This document shows, in pieces, positions 43,989-53,465 of a stretch of 64,000 nt of DNA. This DNA comes from an uncultured Prevotellaceae bacterium. GTDB taxonomy: Bacteria > Bacteroidota > Bacteroidia > Bacteroidales > Bacteroidaceae. Where the stretch lies: assembly GCA_902771155.1 (NCBI GenBank), contig CACXVS010000014.1:1-64000 (forward strand), in the 5' to 3' direction. Each line of letters starts with the position of its first letter. Within the stretch, counting starts at the first letter, position 1. The notes under the pieces are model-generated. The model searched no databases and had not been told where the DNA came from. It saw only the letters and a list, made by a program, of their open reading frames with translations. The position numbers and the translations under genes were made by a program.

Positions 43989-44474
43989 ATGGTACGAATC
44001 CTGCTGTTCCTGCTTGGACTGATAGCTACCCCCTGTATAGCACAGACCTGTGAGCTAAGGGAAGAAAATGGTTTTACGCTGCGTAAAGAGCATGACAGTC
44101 TCTACTGGCTTAATGACTGGCGGTTGCCCTACCCCGTCTATCAGTTCCAAACGGGCGATGTGGATGGCGACGGGAGCATAGACGCAATGGTAGGCGTTGT
44201 CAAGGCCACCCGCTTTTACCCGGAAAAGGGACGACGGCTGTTCATCTTCAAACAGGTCAACAAAAAAGCACGCCCGATGTGGCTGGGCTCGAAGCTGGGA
44301 GGCATCCTGCAGGATTTCAAGTTTACCAACGGTCTTATCCGCAGTCTGGAGAGAGCCAACGACAGTCTCTATGTGGTAGCAGAATACAAATGGGGAGGAT
44401 TCGGAATGGACTTCGACCACTATATTATAAAAGGTACAGACAAACAAACAGCAACAAAATACTTTAGCCAATGA
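43989..44474 (+). CDS. Secreted protein of unknown function
   Basis: 161 aa from the ATG at 43989 (a TTG two codons earlier is less likely). The signal peptide (about 1-18) ends PCIAQ. The segment QTGDVDGDGSIDAMVGVVK resembles a calcium-binding FG-GAP/VCBS-type loop (D-x-D-G-D-G), followed by alternating strands. No family is recognised. The stop overlaps the DUF3160 lipoprotein gene by four bases, so the two are cotranscribed and probably act together in the envelope. Confidence 0.75.
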   Translation: MVRILLFLLGLIATPCIAQTCELREENGFTLRKEHDSLYWLNDWRLPYPVYQFQTGDVDGDGSIDAMVGVVKATRFYPEKGRRLFIFKQVNKKARPMWLGSKLGGILQDFKFTNGLIRSLERANDSLYVVAEYKWGGFGMDFDHYIIKGTDKQTATKYFSQ

Positions 44475-46897
44475 AAACAAAAACCTATCTGATGCTGTGC
44501 CTCGCCGCTCTGGTGATGGCATGTAGCCAAAAAGCAAGTGTGGTCTCTGTGCCCGCATCGCATATCGATGTGGAGCAACTGTTAGACAGTATCGACTACA
44601 GCATGGACGTCTCAGGACTGTCCATCAGTGACGTTCGTGTGCTGCGTAATGCACCTGCCGCCCGTCAGGGATTCCCCTTCAAGGATGCTTATATCCGTGG
44701 CGTCTATGCAGGTACCACCTGGTATGACTCCCTGATGTGGAAGTTTGATGAGAATACCAATTTCGAAAACATCGAGCAGAAGGAAAATGAGTCATGGCGC
44801 GACTACTACTACCGCGCCAGTGAGGAGAAAGGGCTTATTAAATACACCCAAGAAGAGCTGGACTTCATGAAACGCCTGCAGGCTCGTGAAGACGAATTGA
44901 AGAAACTGAACTTCGACACACCAGAAGACCTTCGAGTGAACATGGCCAACCTTATCAATCCCTCGCAACTGAAGGAGTTCGACTCCCTGCTCTGCGAGCA
45001 TCTGGCACAAGACGGTTTTGCCATTGTTCCTGCCACCCACGACCAGCTCTTCCATGTCTATGAGCAAAACGACTACCAGGAGTTCCCCAGCTTTGTCACC
45101 ACCGACCTCTATCTCCAACTGTATCATCTTTATTTCGACTGTATGCTGAAAGAGATTGAGGAAGAGTCGCTCATCAAACTCATGACTGAGATGGCCCGTA
45201 ATATGTATGACGTCATGCACCAGCAGGCCGCCAACACCAACAACGAGGAGATATGGGCTTATGCCAATCATAATGCCGTCTTTTTTGCCGTAGCCTACCA
45301 GCTGTTAACAGGAAAGGCCATCGGTACGCCCGAAGAACAGGCAGAAGCCAAGCCTGAAGTGGAGAAGGCAATAAATGCAAAAAACGACTTCAGCGACTTC
45401 ATGGAGGACTACAAGTCGATTGAGTACCCCTATAGCCTCTTCCGTCCCCGTGGCCACTACTCACGCAATGAGACACTGCAACACTATTTCCGAGGTATGA
45501 TGTGGCTACAGAGCGTGCCCTTCGGTTTGGACAATCCCGACGAGGTGGCCGAGGCCGTGGTGATGGCCTATGCACTGGATAGCCATCCGCAGGCTAAGCA
45601 GAACTACGACACATTCAATAAACTCATCACCTTCCTGATGGGACAACCCGACAACCTGTCAATCCCCCAGGTGATAGCCGAGGTAAAAAAGATTGGATTG
45701 CCGCTCGAGGACTTGCTTGCCAACAAGCAGAAGATGGGCGAACTGAAGGAGTCTCTTAAGAAGATAGGTGATAAGCAGACACGTATCCGTCCGGCTTTCG
45801 AGATGACCAGTCACAATAAGATCTGTCTGATGCCACAGCGTTACCAGCCAGATGCCGAGGTACTGCTAAATACCGTCGATTATGAAAACAAACCCACTCA
45901 GCGTGCTACACCTAAGGGACTAGACTTCTTTGCTGCCATGGGTGTCTCTGCTGCCGAACGGATCCTCATGGAGGAAAAGCAGGAGTGGAAAGGCTTCAAA
46001 CCTGCCCTCGATAATATGAAGAAGCGCATGCAGGAGATTGACTGGAACGAGACTATTGCCACACAGTGGATGAACACCTTGAAAGTGCTCAACGACAAAG
46101 GCGAGAATCTGCCTTACTTCATGGTGACTTCGGAGTGGGACAAAAAGAACATGAACGCCGTTCTCGCCTCATGGGCAGAACTCAAGCACGATGCCATCCT
46201 CTACGCGAAACAGCCTTTCGGAGCCGAATGCGGCGGCGGTGGTCTGCCAGAGCCTATGGTAAAGGGCTATGTGGAGCCCAACATCAATTTCTGGAAGAAA
46301 GCCATTGAGCTGCTCAACAACACCGAGAACCTACTTAAGGAACAGAATATGCTCACCCAGAAAGTCAGTGAAGCAACAGGCCGTCTGCGTGAAGAGGCAC
46401 AGTTCCTGTTGAATATCAGCGAGAAGGAAATTGCAGGCACACCACTTACCGACGAGGAGAACGATCAGATTGAATGTATCGGCTCAACCTTTGAGAACAT
46501 CTCCCTGAATCTGGTACGACAGCCTGATCAGTATCTCGATGGTTGGAGTAATGTGGAAGGTGCCGACAAGAAGGTGGCACTGGTTGCCGATGTCTATACC
46601 GCCAATGCCAACAATAATCCCAATAAGTCTATCCTCTTTGAGGCCGTAGGTCTTGCAGACGAGATCTATGTCGTTGTAGAGATTGACGGCTATCTTTATC
46701 TGACACGCGGTGCCGTTCTCAGCTATCGTGAATTCATCCAGTCCATTGATGAACCACGTCTCACCGACGAGGAATGGCAAGAGCAACTGGAGAAAAACCC
46801 ACGTAAGGGCGTGCCCGAGTGGATGAAGCGCATCATCGTGCCGCTGAAGGAAATGCCAGAGGCCAATGAGGAGTATTTCTATAGTTCTGGCTGTTAG
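44471..46897 (+). CDS. DUF3160 domain lipoprotein
   Basis: An 808-aa protein with lipobox VMAC (Cys18). Most of the chain matches the DUF3160 family: LYEQNDYQEFPSFVTTDLYL-like residues near 195, the HLYFDCMLKEIE helix, MMWLQSVPF and LPYFMVTSEWDKKNMNAVL. The family is helical and surface- or periplasm-located, with no settled function. It overlaps the upstream secreted-protein gene by four bases and the CapA-like gene by 32 bases, suggesting a three-gene operon. Confidence 0.85.
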   Translation: MKTKTYLMLCLAALVMACSQKASVVSVPASHIDVEQLLDSIDYSMDVSGLSISDVRVLRNAPAARQGFPFKDAYIRGVYAGTTWYDSLMWKFDENTNFENIEQKENESWRDYYYRASEEKGLIKYTQEELDFMKRLQAREDELKKLNFDTPEDLRVNMANLINPSQLKEFDSLLCEHLAQDGFAIVPATHDQLFHVYEQNDYQEFPSFVTTDLYLQLYHLYFDCMLKEIEEESLIKLMTEMARNMYDVMHQQAANTNNEEIWAYANHNAVFFAVAYQLLTGKAIGTPEEQAEAKPEVEKAINAKNDFSDFMEDYKSIEYPYSLFRPRGHYSRNETLQHYFRGMMWLQSVPFGLDNPDEVAEAVVMAYALDSHPQAKQNYDTFNKLITFLMGQPDNLSIPQVIAEVKKIGLPLEDLLANKQKMGELKESLKKIGDKQTRIRPAFEMTSHNKICLMPQRYQPDAEVLLNTVDYENKPTQRATPKGLDFFAAMGVSAAERILMEEKQEWKGFKPALDNMKKRMQEIDWNETIATQWMNTLKVLNDKGENLPYFMVTSEWDKKNMNAVLASWAELKHDAILYAKQPFGAECGGGGLPEPMVKGYVEPNINFWKKAIELLNNTENLLKEQNMLTQKVSEATGRLREEAQFLLNISEKEIAGTPLTDEENDQIECIGSTFENISLNLVRQPDQYLDGWSNVEGADKKVALVADVYTANANNNPNKSILFEAVGLADEIYVVVEIDGYLYLTRGAVLSYREFIQSIDEPRLTDEEWQEQLEKNPRKGVPEWMKRIIVPLKEMPEANEEYFYSSGC

Positions 46898-47774
46898 TTC
46901 GGTGTTCAGTGTGTCGGCCCAAGCCACCGACACACTGAATATCATTTTCACCGGCGACATTCTGTTAGATCGTGGGGTGCGCCAGGTGATAGACCATCAC
47001 GGGGTTGATTATCTGTTCTCAGAGAACATCGACTCCGTGTTCCGTTCTGCACAGGTGGTCGTAGGAAATCTGGAATGTCCAGCCACAAAAATCCAATCAC
47101 CCGTCTTCAAACGATTCATCTTCCGTGGGGAACCAGAGTGGTTGGGTGCCCTTCAGAATCACGGCTTTACCCACCTGAACCTGGCTAATAACCACTCCAT
47201 TGACCAAGGGCGCGAGGGACTAATCGACACAAAACGTCATATCCTCGCTGCCGGGATGGTACCTATAGGTGCTGGAGAGAATATGAACGAAGCCGTACAA
47301 CCCGTACTATTAGCTGAATATCCTAGGAAAGTGTGGCTCGTTGCCTCACTTCGACTAGCACTTGAGAACTACGCCTATCTTACTGATAAGCCATGCGTCA
47401 GTCAGGAGCCCATGGACTCATTGTTGGAACGCGTAAACCGTCTCCACAGAACGGACTCCACAGCCGTTGTCATCGTTTCACTCCACTGGGGCGGTGAGCA
47501 TACCCTTCAACCTGTTCCAAGCCAACGCTTTGAGGCTCATCAACTGATACGGGCTGGTGCTGACATTTTGATTTGTCACCATACCCATACACTCCAGACC
47601 ATCGAAGATTATCAAAACAAGAGGATATACTATAGTATTGGCAACTTCATCTTTGACCAGCCGAAGCCCTTAAACAGTAAAGCCTGCATTGTGCGTTTAC
47701 GCGTCAGTGAGAATGAGCTCACGGCAGAGACCATCCCCATAGAAATCCGCCAATGCGTACCATATATTGAATGA
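46866..47774 (+). CDS. CapA-family (PGA_cap) metallophosphatase-like protein
   Basis: A 302-aa protein with a short signal peptide (about 1-20, ending VSAQA). The calcineurin-like PGA_cap domain has NIIFTGDILLDRGVRQV (residues of about 25-41), VVGNLECPAT, NLANNHSIDQGREGL, SLHWGGEHTLQPVPSQR and DILICHHTHTLQ. The residues are consistent with the metal site. In Bacillus, CapA takes part in poly-gamma-glutamate export; in Bacteroidetes the substrate of such proteins is unknown, and no capB/capC is nearby. It starts 32 bases inside the DUF3160 gene. Confidence 0.87.
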   Translation: MRSISIVLAVSSVFSVSAQATDTLNIIFTGDILLDRGVRQVIDHHGVDYLFSENIDSVFRSAQVVVGNLECPATKIQSPVFKRFIFRGEPEWLGALQNHGFTHLNLANNHSIDQGREGLIDTKRHILAAGMVPIGAGENMNEAVQPVLLAEYPRKVWLVASLRLALENYAYLTDKPCVSQEPMDSLLERVNRLHRTDSTAVVIVSLHWGGEHTLQPVPSQRFEAHQLIRAGADILICHHTHTLQTIEDYQNKRIYYSIGNFIFDQPKPLNSKACIVRLRVSENELTAETIPIEIRQCVPYIE

Positions 47775-47790
47775 TAAAATAGAGAAATTA

Positions 47791-47822
47791 TTTGTTCATT
47801 TCGATTTAAATGCTTATCTTTG
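47791..47822 (+). promoter_or_regulatory. Promoter of buk
   Basis: TTTG at 47791-47794 and TATCTTTG at 47815-47822 with 20 bp between. It overlaps the longest reading frame (start at 47810), which supports the ATG at 47840. Confidence 0.85.
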
Positions 47823-47839
47823 AAGCAAAATTGACCATT

Positions 47840-48901
47840 ATGAAAATATTAGCTATTAACCCCGGAATGATTTCGACCAAGGTGGGGGTCTTCCAAGACG
47901 AGAAGCTGCTGATGCATGCCACGCTGAACCACCCTTTCGAAGAACTGTGCCGCTATCCCTTTATCATGGATGAGTTCGACTACCGCAAGGAAAAGATCCT
48001 TGAAGAGCTACAACGACAGGGCTATGCCATGGACTTTGATGTGATCGTTGGTCGAGGCGGTCTGGTAAAACCCATCGAAAGCGGTGTCTATGAACTGAAC
48101 GACAAGGTGATTGAAGACACCCGAAATCCCCGTCTGCACCACGCCTGCAACCTGGGGTCGCTGATAGCACTGAGCATTGCTCGCGAGATTGAGGGTTGCC
48201 GCGCCTTCACCGTCGATCCAGGTGTCGTGGACGAACTCGACGATGTAGCCCGCATCACCGGTCTGCCCGAAATGCCCCATCAGACGATCTGGCACGCCCT
48301 GAATCAGCGTGAGATAGCCAAGCGTTACTGTCGTGAGCACAACCTCAAGTATGAGGAGCAGGACTTGATTGTCTGTCACATGGGCAGTGGCATCTCCTTC
48401 GCCATGCACCACCATGGTCAGGCCATCGAGTGCAGTGACGCACTGAGTGGCGACGGTCCTTTCTCACCCTCCCGAGCAGGTATGCTACCCACAGCGGCCT
48501 TGGTGAAACTATGCTACAGCGGACAATATACCGAAGCAGAGATGTTGCGCAAGATTAACGGTCATAGCGGACTGACGGCCCATCTGGGCACCAACGACGT
48601 GCGAGAGGTGGAACGGCGCATCGCTGAGGGTGACCAGAAGGCCAAGTTAGTACTCGATGCCATGATCTATAGCATTGCACGCTGGCTGGCTTCTCTGGCA
48701 CCGGCTACCAACGGACATGTGGACGCCGTTATCCTTACCGGTGCTATTGCCCACAGCCAATACGTCACCGACAGCCTGCGCCGCCGTCTGAACTATCTCG
48801 CCCCCATCTTCGTTTATCCTGGTGAAGACGAGTTAACGGCATTGGCCATGAATGTGCTCAGGGCCATGCGCGGAGAACAGGAGATTAAAGTCTATTCCTA
48901 A
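47840..48901 (+). CDS. buk: Butyrate kinase
   Basis: 353 aa from the ATG at 47840, downstream of its promoter. An ASKHA-fold acyl kinase: ILAINPGMISTKVGVF at the start, VGRGGLVKPIESGVYEL, MGSGISFAMHHHGQAIECSD and LTGAIAHSQYV. It converts butyryl (or isobutyryl / isovaleryl) phosphate plus ADP to the acid and ATP. Its stop abuts that of ptb on the other strand (48901/48902); in most genomes ptb and buk form one operon, so this arrangement is noteworthy. Confidence 0.93.
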   Translation: MKILAINPGMISTKVGVFQDEKLLMHATLNHPFEELCRYPFIMDEFDYRKEKILEELQRQGYAMDFDVIVGRGGLVKPIESGVYELNDKVIEDTRNPRLHHACNLGSLIALSIAREIEGCRAFTVDPGVVDELDDVARITGLPEMPHQTIWHALNQREIAKRYCREHNLKYEEQDLIVCHMGSGISFAMHHHGQAIECSDALSGDGPFSPSRAGMLPTAALVKLCYSGQYTEAEMLRKINGHSGLTAHLGTNDVREVERRIAEGDQKAKLVLDAMIYSIARWLASLAPATNGHVDAVILTGAIAHSQYVTDSLRRRLNYLAPIFVYPGEDELTALAMNVLRAMRGEQEIKVYS

Positions 48902-49738
48902 CTATATCGCTGCCAGAGCTAAGGAGTAATACTTGGATTCCGGACTATCAGCACGCGATGGCAGCACACAACAGCACTGTGTTCCTTGCAACACACCGGC
49001 CGTCTTAGCATAGCCAAAAAGTGTGAGTGTCTTATAGAACACATTACCAGCCACGATATCGGGGAAGATCAGGGCATCCGCCTGTCCGTCAATCACGGAG
49101 TGGATGCCTTTCTCCCTCAGACTTACGGAGTCGAGGGAGGTTTTCAGATCCAATGGTCCATCGATGATACAACGCCCAAACTTACCTGTTTGGGCCTCAG
49201 CAATGATCTCCAGATAATCAACGGTATAGGGGAATGTCTTGGCACTGACCTTTTCTGCACAATGGATGAGTGAGATTCGCGGTTCCTCGATGCCAAGGGC
49301 ATGACAGACATAGTTCACATAGTGAATCTGTTGGCGACGCTGGGCTTCGGTAGGCACTGGGATAACAGCTGCATCCGTAAAGAATAGCAACTTCTCGTAT
49401 TTGGGTATCTCTGCCATTGCCACATGGGTAAGCACATGACCGGGACGAAGAATACCTTTTTCCTTATCCAGTATAGCTTTCAGAAGGACATCAGTATTGA
49501 TAAGACCTTTCATCAGGATATCCGCTTCGCCACTCTTACAGAGCGCTACGGCTCTACGGGCACATTCTTCCTTGTCATCGCCATCCACGTAGATAGGTTC
49601 GATAAAGCCCATCTCCTTACCCTTCTCTACGGCATAACGGGTACTGGCATCATTGGCACACACTACTGCAACACGCTTCTTATCTCCTCGCTGCTGGAGA
49701 AAGATAATCATATCATTCAGGGTTCTGATTGACTGCAT
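48902..49738 (-). CDS. ptb: Phosphate butyryltransferase
   Basis: A 278-aa member of the phosphate acetyl/butyryltransferase family. Typical parts are ADILMKGLINTDVLLKAIL, FFTDAAVIPVPT, GRCIIDGPLDLKTSLD and DALIFPDIVAGNVFYKTL. It converts acyl-CoA plus phosphate to acyl phosphate, the substrate of butyrate kinase. It reads towards buk and ends directly against it. A -7 box on the minus strand (TATATTTG, 49774 to 49767) is its promoter. Confidence 0.93.
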   Translation of the reverse strand: MQSIRTLNDMIIFLQQRGDKKRVAVVCANDASTRYAVEKGKEMGFIEPIYVDGDDKEECARRAVALCKSGEADILMKGLINTDVLLKAILDKEKGILRPGHVLTHVAMAEIPKYEKLLFFTDAAVIPVPTEAQRRQQIHYVNYVCHALGIEEPRISLIHCAEKVSAKTFPYTVDYLEIIAEAQTGKFGRCIIDGPLDLKTSLDSVSLREKGIHSVIDGQADALIFPDIVAGNVFYKTLTLFGYAKTAGVLQGTQCCCVLPSRADSPESKYYSLALAAI

Positions 49739-49766
49739 AGATGACTATTTTTAGGTTTTGATGGGG

Positions 49767-49794
49767 CAAATATACAAAAACTTTTGTATCTTTG
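49767..49794. promoter_or_regulatory. Divergent promoters of ptb (-) and the GH95 gene (+)
   Basis: TATATTTG on the minus strand (49774-49767) serves ptb; a CAAG about 20 bp further out (minus strand CTTG) is its weak -33 element. TATCTTTG on the plus strand (49787-49794) serves the fucosidase, 27 bp before its ATG, without a well-spaced TTTG. The two core boxes are only 12 bp apart and face opposite ways, so polymerases would compete. Confidence 0.65.
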
Positions 49795-49821
49795 CAAGCG
49801 AAATAACTAAAATAACTGATT

Positions 49822-52155
49822 ATGAGGAAAAATCTCTTTCTTTTAGCACTGTGGGGCGTGATGAGCGCCACAGCTCAGAACCAGGCACCAATGGTGCTCC
49901 AATACGACAAGCCTGCAGGTTTCTTCGAGGAGTCGCTGCCCATCGGCAACGGGAAACTCGGTGCACTCGTCTATGGAGGAACTGACGATAATATCATCTA
50001 TCTGAATGATATCACCCTATGGACAGGCAAACCCGTTGACCGCCATCTCGATGCGGACGCACACCAATGGATACCCGCCATCCGAGAGGCACTCTTCAAT
50101 GAAGATTATGCCCGTGCCGACTCGTTACAACTACATGTTCAAGGACCTAACAGCCAGTTCTTCCAGCCTCTCGGCACATTGCATATCAAGGATCTTGGAC
50201 TGGGAGCGGTCAGCGACTACCATCGCAGCCTCAGCCTCGATAGCAGCATCGTTAAAGACAGCTATCTGCGTAATGGCAAGAAGATAGAGCGCGAGTACTT
50301 CGCCTCAAACCCAGACAAACTGATTGCCATCCGTCTTAGGGGTGACATCAATTGCAGGATAGCCCTTACTGCTCAGGTACCCCATAAGGTAAAAGCCATC
50401 CCCACCCAACTCACGATGACAGGTCATGCCACAGGCGACGCCAAGGAGAGCATCCATTTCTGTACGATGATGAGTGTGAAGACCGATGGAGAGACAACGG
50501 CCAGTGATTCATCACTGACCATCACCCATGCGAAAGAAGTGGTTCTCTACCTGATTAACGAGACCAGTTTCAATGGCTTCGACAAGCACCCTGTCAACGA
50601 AGGCGCTCCATATCTGGAGAATGCTGCCAACGCTATCTGGCACACCCAGAACTACAGCTATGAACAGTTCTATAGCCGTCATCTCGCTGACTATCAGGCA
50701 ATCTACGACCGCGTAAAGATCAGACTCTCCAGTGAGCACGGTATGAACGCAACCAGTACTGACGTCCTGCTCAAGGACTACACTGATCATGGAGGCAACA
50801 ACCGATACATTGAGGAGCTCTACTTCCAATTCGGACGTTACCTACTGATTTCCTGCTCCCGAACACCTGGCGTACCTGCTAATTTGCAGGGACTTTGGAC
50901 ACCTCACCTTTGGTCACCTTGGCGAGGCAACTATACCGTCAACATTAATCTTGAAGAGAACTATTGGCCCGTCTTCGTAGCCAATATGCCAGAAATGGCC
51001 AAGCCCCTCGATGGTTTCATTCAGGCACTCGCCACTAATGGCCGGTACACAGCCAAGAACTATTATAATATAGATGAAGGCTGGTGCTCCAGTCATAACT
51101 CTGACATCTGGGCGATGGCCAATCCTGTTGGAGAGAAGCGTGAGAGTCCGATGTGGTCGAACTGGAATATGGGTGGTGCCTGGCTGGTAAACGCACTATG
51201 GGAGCGATATCAGTTTACCCAAGACAAGCAGTATCTCAAAACCTTTGCCTATCCACTGATGAAAGGGGCTGCTACCTTCTGCCTGAACTGGCTCGTTGAT
51301 AATCCGAAGGTGCCAGGCGAATTAATTACCGCCCCCAGTACCTCACCAGAGAATGAGTATAAGACGGATAAGGGCTATCACGGCACCACCTGTTATGGTG
51401 GTACAGCAGACCTTGCCATCATCAGGGAACTTTTCGCCAATACCATCGCTGCAGGCAAAGTGGTAGGAGAGAAAAACAAGGCGATCGAAAAGGCCCTTGC
51501 ACAACTCCATCCCTATACGATTGGTCACATGGGCGACCTGAACGAATGGTATTACGACTGGGATGACTGGGACTTCAAGCATCGTCACCAGAGTCACCTC
51601 ATCGGACTCTACCCGGGCAACCATCTTACAGACGCCGCCCTCCAGAAGGCTGCTGAGAGAACACTTGAGATCAAGGGCGACGAAACTACAGGATGGAGTA
51701 CGGGATGGCGCATCAACCTATGGGCACGACTCAAGAATGGGGAAAAAGCCCATCAGATCTATCGCAAACTGCTCACTGCTGTGGCCCCAGAGAAAAGCAG
51801 GAGGCCCAACTATAGTCAGGGAGGAGGTACCTACCCCAACCTCTTCGACGCCCACCCTCCTTTCCAGATCGACGGAAACTTCGGAGGAACAGCTGGTGTC
51901 TGTGAGATGCTGATGCAGAGCAAAGATGGTGTCATAGAACTATTACCTGCCATTCCTGAAGTGTGGAAAGACGGAGCCGTCAGCGGACTCTGCGCCCGTG
52001 GCGGTTATGAGGTGTCATTTGAATGGAAAGGTGGTTATGTGCGCGACTGCACCATTAAATCACGCCAAGGAGGTACCATTACCTTATTATATAATGGTCA
52101 GCAGAAAACTATCAAATTCAAGCCAAATCAAACTCAACATATCAAGACATGGTAA
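49822..52155 (+). CDS. GH95 family alpha-L-fucosidase
   Basis: A 777-aa secreted glycosidase with a signal peptide (about 1-18, ending ATAQ). Family 95 motifs are LPIGNGKLGALVYGG (about 33-47), TVNINLEENYWPVF (the Asn-x-Asn pair), CSSHNSDIWAMANPVGE, TAPSTSPENEY (catalytic Glu), HRHQSHLIGLYPG and FQIDGNFGGTAG (catalytic Asp). GH95 enzymes usually release alpha-1,2-fucose by inversion; some act on alpha-L-galactose. The gene stands alone, without SusCD, so it is not in a recognisable polysaccharide utilisation locus. It converges on DUF3109 with 2 bp between stops. Confidence 0.92.
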   Translation: MRKNLFLLALWGVMSATAQNQAPMVLQYDKPAGFFEESLPIGNGKLGALVYGGTDDNIIYLNDITLWTGKPVDRHLDADAHQWIPAIREALFNEDYARADSLQLHVQGPNSQFFQPLGTLHIKDLGLGAVSDYHRSLSLDSSIVKDSYLRNGKKIEREYFASNPDKLIAIRLRGDINCRIALTAQVPHKVKAIPTQLTMTGHATGDAKESIHFCTMMSVKTDGETTASDSSLTITHAKEVVLYLINETSFNGFDKHPVNEGAPYLENAANAIWHTQNYSYEQFYSRHLADYQAIYDRVKIRLSSEHGMNATSTDVLLKDYTDHGGNNRYIEELYFQFGRYLLISCSRTPGVPANLQGLWTPHLWSPWRGNYTVNINLEENYWPVFVANMPEMAKPLDGFIQALATNGRYTAKNYYNIDEGWCSSHNSDIWAMANPVGEKRESPMWSNWNMGGAWLVNALWERYQFTQDKQYLKTFAYPLMKGAATFCLNWLVDNPKVPGELITAPSTSPENEYKTDKGYHGTTCYGGTADLAIIRELFANTIAAGKVVGEKNKAIEKALAQLHPYTIGHMGDLNEWYYDWDDWDFKHRHQSHLIGLYPGNHLTDAALQKAAERTLEIKGDETTGWSTGWRINLWARLKNGEKAHQIYRKLLTAVAPEKSRRPNYSQGGGTYPNLFDAHPPFQIDGNFGGTAGVCEMLMQSKDGVIELLPAIPEVWKDGAVSGLCARGGYEVSFEWKGGYVRDCTIKSRQGGTITLLYNGQQKTIKFKPNQTQHIKTW

Positions 52156-52157
52156 CA

Positions 52158-52769
52158 TCATAGATAACCCTGACGCTTCAACTCTTCCACCACCTCAAGA
52201 AGGTCGCGGTACCAGTCTTCACCAAAACGGCGGATGAGCGGGTCTTTCAGAAACTGATAGAGGGGAAGGTTTAGTGCCTCCCCTTTTTCAATGGCCGCCT
52301 TGCACACATCCCAACGGTTATAGTTCAGGCCAATGAGATCATTCCCTACCTTCTTGGCACGTATGGGATATAGGGCACAACTGACGGGTTTGCAAAAGTG
52401 CGTGTTTCCATTTCTGTAAGCCTTTTCCAATGCACACAGGCAACAGTCGTGGATACCTTCCAACTCGTCGTAGAAAGTGAACACGCAATCTTTGCCTCTT
52501 ACTATGCTCGTCACCAGGTCGCCCTCCTGATCGGTATAGGCCACACCTTGCTTGTCGATCACAGCCTGTGCTGAAGCAGAAAGATCGCTCCAGACATCGT
52601 CCAGACAATCCTCTATTTCTGCAATTTCGTCGAGTGTCACAGGGGCACCTGCATCGCCTTCCACACAACAAGCGCCCTTACAGATGCTGAGGTCACAGCA
52701 GAACTTCTCCGTCAGAATCTCTGACGAGAGCAGCACATCGCCTACTTGGATAATCGGAGGGAGATTCAT
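52158..52769 (-). CDS. DUF3109 family cysteine-rich protein
   Basis: A 203-aa protein. N-terminal Cys-rich CCDLSICKGACCVEGDAG (about 24-41) and later YDELEGIHDCCLCALEKA and FCKPVSCALYPIRA give a metal- or Fe-S-binding pattern like the YkgJ group. It belongs to DUF3109, conserved in Bacteroidetes, function unknown. Probably the last gene of the gpmI/flavodoxin/ung operon, 30 bp after ung. Confidence 0.85.
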   Translation of the reverse strand: MNLPPIIQVGDVLLSSEILTEKFCCDLSICKGACCVEGDAGAPVTLDEIAEIEDCLDDVWSDLSASAQAVIDKQGVAYTDQEGDLVTSIVRGKDCVFTFYDELEGIHDCCLCALEKAYRNGNTHFCKPVSCALYPIRAKKVGNDLIGLNYNRWDVCKAAIEKGEALNLPLYQFLKDPLIRRFGEDWYRDLLEVVEELKRQGYL

Positions 52770-52799
52770 AAGTGGATAGTGAATAATGGATAGTTATGA

Positions 52800-53465
52800 T
52801 TACCAATTGATCGGAGTCATTCCATTTTCCTGGAGGTAAGCATTACAGTGTGAGAACTGATGTTGGCCAAACCAGCCACCACGATTAGCACTCAGGGGCG
52901 AGGGGTGGACACTCTCAAGAACCAAGTTACGCGTCTTGTCGATCATGTACGCCTTAGAACGGGCATAGCCCCCCCAAAGCATATAGACCAGATGCTCACG
53001 ATGAGTGGCAAGAGCCTGAATAGCGGCATCCGTAAACTTCTGCCAACCAAGCGTGCTATGGCTATTAGCCTGATGGGCACGTACGGTCAACGAAGCATTC
53101 AGCAAGAGTACGCCTTGCTCTGCCCAACGTGTGAGGTTGCCAGATGTCGGGATGGGTGTACCCAGATCGGCTTGTATCTCCTTGAAGATATTCTGTAGCG
53201 AGGGAGGAAACTGCACCCCGTCTTGCACAGAGAAACTCAGCCCGTGAGCCTGACCTGGCTCATGATACGGATCCTGTCCAATGATCACCACCTTCACCTG
53301 ATCAAACGGACACAGGTTGAAAGCATTGAAAATCAGTTTGCCTGGCGGATAACATGTGTATTGGGAGTATTCAGAACGAACTGAATTGGTGAGTCCGACA
53401 AAATAAGGCTTGTCGAACTCACCAACCAATTGCTGTTTCCAGCTTTGCTCTATCTGAACATTCAT
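52800..53465 (-). CDS. ung: Uracil-DNA glycosylase (family 1)
   Basis: A 221-aa enzyme. The water-activating motif is GQDPYHEPGQAHGLSFSV, and the leucine-loop motif is HPSPLSANRGGWFG. LLNASLTVRAHQANSH is also conserved. It removes uracil from DNA at the start of base-excision repair. Its start abuts the flavodoxin stop (53465/53466). Confidence 0.97.
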   Translation of the reverse strand: MNVQIEQSWKQQLVGEFDKPYFVGLTNSVRSEYSQYTCYPPGKLIFNAFNLCPFDQVKVVIIGQDPYHEPGQAHGLSFSVQDGVQFPPSLQNIFKEIQADLGTPIPTSGNLTRWAEQGVLLLNASLTVRAHQANSHSTLGWQKFTDAAIQALATHREHLVYMLWGGYARSKAYMIDKTRNLVLESVHPSPLSANRGGWFGQHQFSHCNAYLQENGMTPINW

